64,000 nt of DNA from Chlamydoabsidia padenii (taxonomy: Eukaryota > Mucoromycota > Mucoromycetes > Mucorales > Cunninghamellaceae). The notes beneath the pieces were generated by a model. The model saw nothing but the letters and a program-made list of their open reading frames with translations. It was not told the origin of the DNA and did no database searches. The position numbers were made by a program, and so were the translations under genes. Numbering within the stretch: the first letter of the stretch is position 1; each line of letters opens with the position of its first letter. The DNA lies in the NCBI GenBank assembly GCA_025330725.1, contig JAIWND010000018.1, positions 124,001 through 188,000 of the forward strand, written 5' to 3'. Positions 13,818 through 23,348 of the stretch are shown in pieces.

Positions 13818-16595
13818 CTAAGCAGTAGTTTCCTTCTTGATGTTACCACCATACTTTGCCTTCCAGACGTTTTCCATCTTTTCATCAATTCTTGTAAACA
13901 AGTATTCAGAGCCGTTCAATTTATGGCCACCGAGGATATCGTAAGAGAAACTGGTAGAAATGAGGCGGAGAGGAGCATTGAGCTGGCGAGAGATACTGTC
14001 AGAGGTAGCAGGCATGTAAGGGTGGATGAGGGAGGACAAGAGATAGATCAAGTTGATAGCGGTAGTGACCACGGCGTTGCATTGCGCTTTGTTGTCGTTG
14101 TAGAGACCATTGCTCAAGTTGGATTCTTGAAGATAGAGATTACCCCGAGCAGAGATCGCCATGGCAGTAGCAAGACCGGCACGTAACTTGACTTGTTCCA
14201 ATTGATCCACATACTGACCCAGCAGTTCGTTCACATCCTTCACCAAACTCTTTTCACCCGCACCGTCCAATGGGGTTTCAGCCGCCGCAGGGAGCACACC
14301 ATCGTACTTGGCCAACACAAACTTGATCGCCCGGTTCACAAAGTTACCCAAGTTGTTGAGTAGTTCCGTATTGTTCTTGGTAATGAATTCGTTCCATGTA
14401 AACATCGAGTCGCTGCTTTCAGGTCGGCCTGACAACAAGTAGTAACGCCATACCGAAGGAGGAATACCAGTTTCTTCAGCATTGGTACCGAATACACCCA
14501 CATTACGAGATTTGCTAAATTTGCCACCTTCGTAATTCAAGTATTCTAAAAAGAAGAAAAAAGAGAGAGAAAGATTTGTTAATACAAAGTGCTTTATTCG
14601 TTTTACACCACACCCCCTTTTTTTTTTCTTTTTGCCCTTACCAGTAGTGCTGATATGGTGCACCAAAGTCCAATCTTCCTTTGTCGCCAATTCAGTACCA
14701 GGGAAGATCACTGAGTGGAAAGGCACGTTATCCTTGCCCATGAATTGATACAGCTTGACGTTCTTGGGATTCTTCCACCATTTTTCCCAATCATCGGTAT
14801 AGTTAGCGGTAATACTGGGGTAACCGATACAAGCATCAAACCAGACGTAGAAGACCTTGTTTTCAAATCCTTCCAGTGGTACAGGAGTACCCCATTTCAA
14901 GTCACGAGTGATACAACGAGGACGGAGACCTTCTTTCAACCAAGATCCAGTAATATTGATACCGTTAGCTGACCATTTGCCTATGTTTTTGTCAAAGAAA
15001 AAAAAAAGTATGTCAGTTACTATTCAGACCCCCTCCATTTTTTTTTTTGTGGAATCTTACCTTCAGCATGAGACTTGGTGTTGAAGTGTTCGATTTGATC
15101 TTGAAGTTTGCCCAAATCCAAAAACAAGTGACGAGAATCCTTGGTGATAGGCGCATTACCATCCAATTTACAACGAGGCTTCACCAGTTCAGTTGCATTA
15201 AGGAGACGACCACAAGCATCGCATTGATCACCGCGAGCATCTTCATATTGACAGTTGGGACAGATACCTTCCACGTAACGATCAGCCAAGAAACGTTGAC
15301 ATTGTTCACAAAAGAGTTGAGTCATGGTGTCCTGGACCACATAGCCATTATCGTTCACCTTGTTAAAGATGTCTTGAGTGATCTGAGTTTGCTTTTCGGT
15401 GGTGGTGCGACCAAAGTGATCAAAGGAGAGATCAAACCATTTGTAGACGCTGGCGTGGATCGCATTATACTTGTCGCAGAGTTCTTTACAAGACACACCT
15501 TCTTCCAAAGCCTTGGTTTCCGTAGCCGTACCGTATTCATCCGTACCGCAGATATAAAGAGTGTTGTAGCCACGGACACGACAGTAACGAGCATACACGT
15601 CTGCACTCAAGGTGGAGCCGACAATGTTACCCAGATGAGGAATGTTGTTGACGTAGGGAAGAGCAGAGGTGATCAAAACGTTACGTTCACCTTCAACGGG
15701 CAATCTATTATCATTATAAACAGAATTAGGATTTTTGTTTCAGGAAAAGAGTAGAATCATACTTACAGTTTACCAGTTTGTGATTTAGGTTTATAGCAAG
15801 CTTCACCATTGATCTTTTGAGTTTCTGGGTTCAATTGGGCCAAAGGTGTCACTTCAGCCACCTTCTTTTCAGTAGTTTGATGTTTCTTTTTAGGGGCTTT
15901 GACTTGGACCTATTAAAGATAAATGAGTCATCTATGTTTATAAAGGAGAGTTAGGAGTTTCCTACTTACTTGTTGACCAATGATTTCTAAAGCAGCCTTG
16001 ACAGCAGGAGTTTGAGAGGTAAGATGAATCCATGCAGCGACCTTGGGATATTTGCCACCATCCACTTCAGATAATGCTTCATACAAAGACCCAAAGTAAA
16101 TAACGTCCACTGCGGTCAATTTTTCTGTCTATTCATATTTTACATAAATAGAGGCTAGTCATTAGTTCCCCATCCTGTGCCACCACCTATACTTACATTG
16201 GTGAAAATGGGGTATTCTTCCATAAACTGGTTGATATCCTTGAGTACAGCATCGTATTTCTTCTTGTTGATCAAGGGGCCAAAAGTCGTACTTTCTTTTT
16301 CGATAGCAAGACTTTGGAATAAATCAAAAGTAGTATTATCCAAAATGTATCTATTATTAAAGTATCGACAACATTAGTTTTGTTATCTTTATCTTTTGTT
16401 ACAAGTATGTTACCTGACAGCAACGTTAGGATCGAGGATAGTAAGGTCATCGAGTACAACTGTCAAATTATCACCTGGCAATTGATTAACTTTGACACCA
16501 GCAACTTGAGCAGCAATGAGTAGCTTCAAGGTGTTGGCATAATGACGTTGAGAGGGTACAAGTTTAGGTACGGTAATGTTCAAAGGACGCACCAT
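13818..16595 (-). CDS. MES1: Cytosolic methionyl-tRNA synthetase
   Basis: Seven exons (16595-16414, 16350-16197, 16128-15970, 15909-15767, 15704-15061, 14980-14642, 14545-13818) give 782 residues. The N-terminal about 190 residues are a GST-like region, as in eukaryotic MetRS that docks on Arc1/EF1 complexes. A Lys-rich linker (VKAPKKKHQ) follows. The catalytic core begins [19 protein letters not shown] (HIGH region HLGN). The zinc-binding insert has CEQC, CPNC and CDACG. The KMSKS region is GGKFSKSRN. The anticodon-binding helical domain runs to the end, IKKETTA. It charges tRNA-Met with methionine using ATP in the cytosol. There is no mitochondrial presequence and the core is intact. A 96-nt intron (14546-14641) sits just before the KMSKS segment. 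Confidence 0.96.
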
Positions 16596-16928
16596 GGTTG
16601 TTGATCGTTGTTAAAAAAAAATAATAATAGTAAAAGAAAAAACACAAAATGAAAAAAAAAGGGAGTACCCCATTCTTTAAACTTTTTCAAGCCACCAATC
16701 AAATGGCTCGAAAATCGCCTACTCTTGACCCACAGTGAGCTGACTCATGTTGACAAGACAGTGTTAAAAAAAAAAGACATATGCATGAATAATAAGTTAT
16801 CTTTATTATTAGCAACGAATAAAATAAAGGGAATGATCAACGTAGCTACAAAAGTAAAATGGACGGCAAGTAATATATGTGTAAGTGTGTGTGTGTGTGT
16901 ATAAAGGGAGGAGGAGGAGATAGACTAT
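16596..16928. other. Intergenic between MetRS start and NDUFA2 end
   Basis: About 330 bp holding the upstream region of the MetRS gene, which is A-rich with no clear CGGGATTTGAA box. It also has a GT-repeat microsatellite near 16882-16899. No gene was seen. Confidence 0.5.
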
Positions 16929-17356
16929 CTAAGCAGACTTGACAAGTAATTCCAAAGCCTTTTCGATATCTTGAGAGGTGGCATTTTGTAAAACGGCCTT
17001 GTGTTCGATACCCTTATCTATGATATTAAAACAATAAAGTAAGTATCTCTATTATCAGCAGTGATAGCATGACTTACCGAAACGAGCAAACACACGAGCT
17101 TCGGCACCGCTAGCTTCACGGATGAGAATGGGTAATTCAGGGTTTAATTGCTTGATGGAGGTGTAGTTTTTGGCAATATAGTCACTAAAACCAAAGGAGA
17201 AAAAAAAATAAAAAGAATCGAGTTAGTGGGTGGACGGATCTGTATTGATTATAACGTGATTACGTACCGAAGACCGCTGCTGGAAGGTGAGGTTTGACAG
17301 AATTGAACACGGAGTTCTTTAAGGCCTTTGTTTAGTTGAGTTTTCAAGATGGACAT
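16929..17356 (-). CDS. Mitochondrial complex I subunit NDUFA2 (B8), L51/S25 thioredoxin-like fold
   Basis: Three exons encode about 94 residues starting MSILKTQLNKGLKELRVQFC. Next come QTSPSSSGLRDYI, then PELPILIREASGAEARVFAR, and the end is LELLVKSA. This is the normal size and order for the CI-B8 family, which has a thioredoxin-like fold related to mitochondrial ribosomal L51/S25. It is an accessory subunit of the NADH:ubiquinone oxidoreductase matrix arm. CXXC-type redox cysteines are not expected in fungi, and only one Cys is visible near the N-terminus. An exact TTCAAATCCCGC box lies about 97 bp upstream of the start, within the short promoter. No cleavable presequence is seen, as is usual for this subunit. 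Confidence 0.93.
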
Positions 17357-17452
17357 TGGTGTGTTCAATTAGTGAGAAGAGAAAAAGAAAACAAAAGAAA
17401 AAAAAAAAGGCTCCCCTCTCCACTTTGTTTGAAAAAGTCACGCCCAGTAATT

Positions 17453-17464
17453 TTCAAATCCCGC
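17453..17464 (-). promoter_or_regulatory. CGGGATTTGAA box (exact), NDUFA2 promoter
   Basis: Exact box in reverse (TTCAAATCCCGC), about 97 bp upstream of the NDUFA2 start codon and reading in the gene's direction. Confidence 0.6.
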
Positions 17465-17858
17465 ATACTTTTCCTCTCTGCATTTCGACCTCTTTTTTTT
17501 TTCTTCTCCATCTTCACTTGATGCTCTTCATTAAAGTCATTCTCTATATCAAGGTTCACTTTGGAATTCTCCATATACAATATCACTTGATGACCTTGAC
17601 TTATCCTTCGATTAATAGTTTATGGATACACTCTCGTAAGTATCGCAAAAAAAAAGGAGGAGCGGGGATCATGTTAACAGGCTTTGAGTATGAACGATAG
17701 AGTTTACTAGGTATGTGTAGCCTCTGAAACTATTGGAATCGAATACAGTGCAGCTCAATTGGACAAACACACGGATCTTTTTTTATGCGTGTTTGGTCAA
17801 TGCGACTTCCCTCGATGCACTTGATAATATCGACAAGCATTTGGTACTATGTCAAGGT

Positions 17859-17900
<42 letters not shown>

Positions 17901-18939
17901 GATGCGGCCACGCTTTACATTCACCTACTTGTACACGCCACTCCGCCACTTTATGCCTTCTCTCGGTCTTATCTACTATATAAAAGCGCTCTCCCATTCA
18001 CTAGAAGCCTATTCTTCTCCCCCCTACTTTTTCCCCTTGCCCTTGTAACTATCTCTCATACTTAAATCATCACTCCTTTATTCCTTCCTCTTTATTTATT
18101 TGTTTGTCAAGTCAAGTGATGACAGTCTCATTTTATAGATTAGTATTAGGATGTAGTATAGAATGTCAAAAATCTCTTTTATTAAATAAACTAAATGTTA
18201 TTATTGTCTTTACTCTCCATGATGATTGTTTATGTAGGTGTAGATCTATGTCTGTCGGTAAAACAGTGGGAATAACAACACTGTGTATGGAGATAAACTA
18301 GATCAATGGTAGATCAGTACAGGCCTATTAATGCAACTGTTTGGTTTTTCTTGCATAATGTTTGTCGATTCAGATCGATCTGAAGTTAAAAAACAGGTTT
18401 CGATTGCCGCATGACTAATTATCGAATGCGGTATGTTAGTGCCTTGAAAAAAGGGGGCATTTTGAAAAACGTCATCCTATCATTATTAGCAGGATAGGCT
18501 CTTCTTTCTTATATGAGTTCATTGATTAATAATGACATGGCTTTGATGTTTGTCACCTGTCTGTTGACGAAGAAAAGGATGGATCATGTATATATATATA
18601 GTGGATCATTTCCGTTGAAGTGCATTCTCTTTCAACAAAGCTGTAAGATTTTTTTTTGAATCCCATTTGAATGTACCTGGATACAGAAACTATAATGGCA
18701 GCCATCTTTCCAGAAGATTGAACATGTTCATATCGGGTTTTGAAATGAACATGATCACAGGACCCTGTCTGCCCATGTTCCCTCTCCTTATAGTAAAGGT
18801 AAGATACTTTTTCAAATTCCCTCCCCATTTACTAGTGGCACAAAAAACTACACATACCTTGATTTATCTATAAAAAGAGTGCCCTTTCATTTCGGAGCAG
18901 TAAAGCGCCCACAAGGAGGAGCGGTCCCTGAAAAAATAT

Positions 18940-18951
18940 TTCAAATCCCGT
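18940..18951 (-). promoter_or_regulatory. CGGGATTTGAA box with TGCATGAA, promoter of the Q/N-rich gene
   Basis: TTCAAATCCCGT is followed 9 bp later by TTGCATGAAT and then a TATA-like sequence. The start codon used below is 85 bp downstream. Confidence 0.6.
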
Positions 18952-19035
18952 CCTCCTGATTTGCATGAATATAAAAATGCCTCGAGTTCCAAAACAAAAT
19001 CACTTTTCCCAAAACGTGAGCTCGATACAAAAACC

Positions 19036-19737
19036 ATGGAGGAAGATTATTCAAAAAACATTGTAGTTCCCAGAGACCAATATAGTGATCAGCAACAATA
19101 CAATGGACAACAGCAAGGGCAACAGCAAAATAATGGACAACAGCAAGGGCAACAGCAAAATAATGGTCAACAGCAAGGGCAACAGCAAAATAATGGACAA
19201 CAGCAAGGACAGCAACAAAATAATGGTCAACAGCAGCAACAGCAGCAACAGAACAATGGTCAACAACAAAACAATGGTCAGCAGCAGCAACAAAGCAATA
19301 ATCAACAGCAAAATAACAACCAACAGCAAAATAACAACCAACAGCAAAGTAATGGTCAGCAGCAGAACAGCAACCACAACCAGCAGCAGCAAAACAATAA
19401 TCAGCAACAACCAACCTCAAGCAATGATCAAAATGGCAACAATGTTTTTCCTGGAACCCAACCACAAACAAACGGACACAATAACCCGGGCACAATGACT
19501 CGACTGCCTTCCTCCTACGTTCATAATGATGAAGGCAGTGCTTCACCTGTGCCATTTATTATCATTGGTATCTTGACTAGTCTTGCCTTAATATGTGCTG
19601 TAGGTCTAGTGTGGTTCTGTCGCCGCAGAAAGCAACGGAAAGCTGAAACCATGGCATGCGCATTTCAAGAATTCACGGAAAAGACTCCAGACAACATTAA
19701 GAAATCGACAGCCGTCAAATCCGATGCCCTAGTCTAG
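19036..19737 (+). CDS. Single-pass membrane protein with Q/N-rich prion-like repeat domain
   Basis: One uninterrupted frame encodes 233 residues. I chose the ATG at 19036 (context aaaccATGG) because the TATA-like element at about 18968 places an earlier in-frame ATG at 18961 upstream of transcription. Residues about 20-160 are almost only Q, N and G, beginning with a perfect decapeptide repeat NGQQQGQQQN from a 30-bp DNA repeat, then shorter QN blocks. A segment with a few P, T and G residues leads to one strong helix, VPFIIIGILTSLALICAVG. The helix is followed by CRRRKQRK and a short tail, so the positive-inside rule places the Q/N domain outside the cytosol or in a lumen. There is no N-terminal signal peptide. 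The function is unknown. A plasma-membrane or wall sensor is one possibility (inference). Confidence 0.7.
   Translation: MEEDYSKNIVVPRDQYSDQQQYNGQQQGQQQNNGQQQGQQQNNGQQQGQQQNNGQQQGQQQNNGQQQQQQQQNNGQQQNNGQQQQQSNNQQQNNNQQQNNNQQQSNGQQQNSNHNQQQQNNNQQQPTSSNDQNGNNVFPGTQPQTNGHNNPGTMTRLPSSYVHNDEGSASPVPFIIIGILTSLALICAVGLVWFCRRRKQRKAETMACAFQEFTEKTPDNIKKSTAVKSDALV
19100..19230 (+). repeat. 30-bp in-frame tandem repeat (about 4 copies)
   Basis: Units of the form (AATGGACAACAGCAAGGGCA + ACAGCAAAAT) repeat about four times with one- or two-base changes, encoding NGQQQGQQQN. High identity at the DNA level suggests recent expansion and likely length polymorphism. Confidence 0.85.
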
Positions 19738-21091
19738 GTCTCTCCCCCCCCCTCTTACCAATCTTGATAGCCCTTTGCTTTTTTCCCTTTTTGATATAGT
19801 ATCCCCTTTCTTTTTTTTTCGGTCTTCCTAACCCCCCTTAATAAGCAATCCCCCCCCCTCTTATTCATGCTTTTTTTTTCGTATTTCAATTTAACGATAT
19901 CACTGTTCCCCCTTTTCGGTATCAACGTTTTATTTATTATATGATAAACTATTAACAAAACTATGTTATATAAAAGTCGACCTACTATATAGTGTAATCG
20001 ATAATGTCCATTGTCCTACTGCTAGTTGATCTTGATCCAGGGTTTCCATGTCAACACCATGTTTATCAATAGAAGGCCAGCCTACATAAATATACATGTC
20101 AAAAATGATCTACATATGAGAAGATGTGTCAGTCATTTCTTTGTTTAGACAATCAGCATCATCTCTCCCTCCTTTTCTGTCTCTACGTCCATGTGTTTCT
20201 TCTATTTTCTTTTCTTCGTCTTTTTTTTTTTAATACCGATAGTGATGTGCCTCCGTTTGTTGCCAAATACACGGGACTGGTTTCCTTTTTGATAGAGTTC
20301 AAGCGACAGTAATGGTGAGTAGTCAGAGATACTTCTGAAAGCCAATACCAGAGCTGTGTTTATTCCGTTTTTTTTTATGACTAGCCTACATTACACATAA
20401 TCGCCAAAAAAAGGGGGGGGAAAGGTTAATCAAGTAACGGGTACATGTGACTTTTATAAGATTGAGTTACCTACTTTGTTGATTATCATCAAGTCATTGA
20501 GATAGAGTAGCACCCAGTTGATTATTGTTGGTTGCACCACCAAACCGTGGGGAAGAAGGAAAAGAGAAGCAACAAAATGATATCGAACTTTTTTTTTTTT
20601 TTCTTTTTTGAAACGGGAATTTAAAAACCCGCTCGCTCGACACTGTTAATCCATGAAAGTAAAGAGTATGCCAGCTCAGGGTAGTATGAAAAGTATATAT
20701 CTTTGGTCTCCAAAGCCCTAATTGCCATTGATTATGAGGATAGACTGGCAGCTTACAGTATTAGACAAGAATGAAAGTAAGTTGAAGTGACTTTTTAAAG
20801 AGCGTAGGAAATGAAATGAATCAAAGCACAAAGCAAACCAGTATTTGAGCATCTTATTGACATATGAGAAAGCTCATACTGATTTACGTAAAGTGACGTG
20901 AGATCAATGCAAATGCTCAAAATCGATCCATCCCAAAATGGATAGCGGGATTTAAATGGTGGAAGCATCAGAATTTGGTACAGTTGCGGGTATTCAAGTT
21001 GATTTCTTTCTCTCCCCCACCCCGCCCTTGTCTTTTTTCCCTCTTCCCTTCCTACTCTCTCTCTCTTTTTTTTTTTTTTACTATCCATTGA
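19738..21091. other. Intergenic, no firm gene
   Basis: C-rich and T-rich runs follow the Q/N gene. A minus-strand open stretch, 20081-19966, preceded by a good acceptor and ending in TAA, looks coding (QDQLAVGQWTLSITLY), but I could not find its upstream exons. A plus-strand stretch near 20236-20312 (VPPFVAKYTGLVSFLIEFK) is similar. Box-like sequences are near 20614-20631 and 20945. Confidence 0.4.
20945..20956 (+). promoter_or_regulatory. CGGGATTTGAA box variant
   Basis: GCGGGATTTAAA, one mismatch from the consensus, 136 bp upstream of the membrane protein gene starting at 21092. Confidence 0.45.
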
Positions 21092-22524
21092 ATGATACCT
21101 AGATCATGGTCTTACCCCATACTTTATATTGTCACTTCCTTTAGCTTTGCCACCCTTATACTTATTCTGGCGATCTACCCTTTACCCTCATGGAAACGAG
21201 CAATGACGACCAGTCGACCTTGGGGTGGCGACATGGGCTTTGGACGGTTTGTGATTCGTGGCTCAAGACGACAAGCTAATGGAGACATTACACCATTTGC
21301 ATATGCCTGGCGACGGTCAGATCCTTCTAGTTTATCTCGAGCCTCAGCCTGGTTAGGTTATGTGATACATCAATTGGGTCAATGGTATATCATCACCCGG
21401 GTACTCCAACAACAACCACCACCTTTAACTTATGCAACGACTTGGCGCTGGTGGAATTGGGCTATGGTTTATCTCAATATCTCTATGGCTTTTTATAAAC
21501 TGATACAGGCACATTTGTTTTATGATGGTTTGGCAGTGGATATTTCGGAAGCCATCACTCAAGGCTCGGTTATCATGATTTTGGTGGTGGCGTTGATATT
21601 GGCCATTCCCAGGTAAGGTGTAATGAAGGGGGGAATATATATATATATATCACTAGGAAAACATATGGATTGCTATTATTGATAGGCGCGGCATCATCTT
21701 TGGTTATCCACAAGAACCCATTGGATCTGTTGCTTATAACGTGGTTTGGAACTTTATCAAGAAATATCATGCGTACATGATCAGTTTCGGCACTGTTATG
21801 AACTTCCATTATCACCCTTGTGTAAGTTGAAAAGATATAATAATTATCACTCACTTAATATGCATGGTCTTTTTTTTTTTTTTCAATTTTTTTTTTTTTT
21901 TTTTTTTTAAAAAAAATAGGAAGGTACGCTGGCACATCATCATGGATTCATTTACCAATGTCTGTTGTTATGGCAATCTTCCAACTTTTTACATACGGTA
22001 AGAGTAGTCAATCAGGGGAAAAGAGGACACATGATATTGACACTTTTATTTGATAGAGCCATAGAAACAAATATTGGGTCCTTTTTTTGGAACTATGGGT
22101 GTTGGTTCATGGATCATTCACAGCCTACTTCCAACCTGGACCTGGATGGCAAATCTTTCTGTATGGGTTCTTGGTTGTATTTGTGACAAACCAAATCTAT
22201 GATACAGGCTTATTGAACCGACACGCTTCTTTTACTACCGGGTGGCGTCCCTTTATGGTCTATCTGTCATTTATTCTTTTGGTCTTATTTGGATTTGGAA
22301 AAGACGATCATCATTATTATCGCATCTTGTTTATCCCCGTGGCCGAATTCCTGGCGGTGCTCTATTGTCTCGGTATTGGTGGAGTGGGATACTATTGGAT
22401 CCAACGATATCCCTCTCATCGTATTATTGTGGCTGGTCTAGCTTATATACTTGCGGGGGCTGGTGTCATACTTAGTTTAGCATATATATTGGCGGGTCAT
22501 TTAAAGGTGTTTGATGACTATTAG
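21092..22524 (+). CDS. Multi-spanning membrane protein of unknown function
   Basis: Four exons (21092-21612, 21686-21821, 21920-21997, 22057-22524) give exactly 400 residues. About nine or ten hydrophobic helices span the protein: an N-terminal anchor (ILYIVTSFSFATLILILAIY), SVIMILVVALILAIP, and a C-terminal set (IFLYGFLVVFVTNQIY, FMVYLSFILLVLFGF, FLAVLYCLGIGGVGYYW, LAYILAGAGVILSLAYILAG). A His-rich cluster, FHYHPCEGTLAHHHGF, sits between helices and could bind metal or act catalytically. A WVLFLELWVLVHGSFTAYF segment reminds me of a conserved fungal integral-membrane family, but I cannot name it. I assign no function. Splice joins are canonical and the frame is clean, so it is probably functional. 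Confidence 0.75.
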
Positions 22525-23348
22525 ACTTTGCATAATAAAGATATTGTACTTTTACTCTTCAATCTCTCTGGATTAAGTTACCCCCCCCTTCGAATTATAA
22601 TGACAAGGTAAACTGTCCCATCTCTTTATAGATTACTCACCCACTCTTTGTTTTTCTCTTCTCGATCACTAGTGGAACCGATTGGTACCGTGGATATTAC
22701 ATTTGATTATTAAACTCCTCCTTAGTGAAGGGAAAAAAAAACAAGCTCATTGTCCATGAAGGCGGTCGATTAGTACTTTACATAATCTTTATTGGTTTCT
22801 GGTCACATCGGATTGGGCTACAAGTAAGTACCATGATTACGCACCGAATTATTGCCGGTGTAACTAATCTTCATCTCTTTTTTTTTTTTTTATGACAAAG
22901 AATACACAGACGACCAAGTAGCCTTTTTGATCACTAAATGTAGTACGTAACAATAGACTAGATTATAGTATCAATAATAAAAGTATTATATTAATGATTA
23001 TGTAGACCCAAATGGATGATGGTCTTAATGCTTGGACAGCATCATATTCAAATCCCGCACAACTTAGACCAGCCATTGGCTTATTCAGCTAGTCAGCATA
23101 AATGGACCTGAATGTCCACCATTATCATGTGGCCGTTCCAGCCATTTTAAAACAAACTGAATATGGTGCAAAAAACAAAGCTACTTTTATTTGTTTCGTT
23201 AAAAGGTTGATAACATGTATTACTATAACGAGGTTATCTAAAAAAAAAGTAGGGGATGCTATTGTTCATTATTCGCCAAGCAGACCCATTATATCTATAA
23301 TAGAAGAAGGAGTTTTAGTCTATGTATCCCCTTGAATAAAACCTATGT
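22525..23348. other. Intergenic between convergent genes, with a box and a small ORF
   Basis: An exact box (23047-23058) is followed 44 bp later by an ATG opening a 77-codon frame (23102-23335) with no recognisable motif. Because the two flanking genes converge here, the box has no known target unless that frame or a non-coding RNA is real. The remainder is AT-rich. Confidence 0.4.
23047..23058 (-). promoter_or_regulatory. CGGGATTTGAA box (exact), no assigned gene
   Basis: Exact TTCAAATCCCGC between two convergent genes. The only candidate target is a 77-codon frame starting 44 bp downstream. Confidence 0.45.

Larger units (their letters stand above)
17357..19035. other. Intergenic with promoter-like sequence, unresolved
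   Basis: Possible short exons on the plus strand (ATG at 17621, donor at 17637; an open stretch to about 17855) do not join into a recognisable protein. A 38-nt poly(T) run occupies 17862-17899. A clear TATA sequence (CTATATAAAAG, near 17970) with a long CT-rich leader suggests a transcript starting near 18000, but no CDS follows it. The last 100 bp hold the promoter of the Q/N-rich gene: a box at 18940-18951 and a TATA-like ATATAAAAA at about 18968. Confidence 0.45.

Noticed and set aside
15047..15754. 235-codon plus-strand open frame
   Set aside because: It is the antisense shadow of the largest methionyl-tRNA synthetase exon. It has no motif of its own and the MetRS strand has clear catalytic motifs and splice sites.
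17621..17855. Possible short plus-strand gene upstream of NDUFA2
   Set aside because: Two alternative joins both end within about 40 codons and no protein family is recognised.
19051..19410. Hydrophobic Leu/Val/Ile-rich minus-strand frame
   Set aside because: It is the complement of the CAA/CAG/AAT repeat encoding the Q/N domain. Antisense of Q/N codons gives L/V/I by necessity.
18941..19555. 204-codon minus-strand frame rich in Ala, Val, Tyr and Phe
   Set aside because: Also an antisense product of the Q/N repeat, with no independent support.
19966..20081. Minus-strand coding-like piece (QDQLAVGQWTLSITLY)
   Set aside because: It has a good acceptor and looks coding, but no upstream exon or start could be joined and the family is unknown. 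Recorded only in the gap note.
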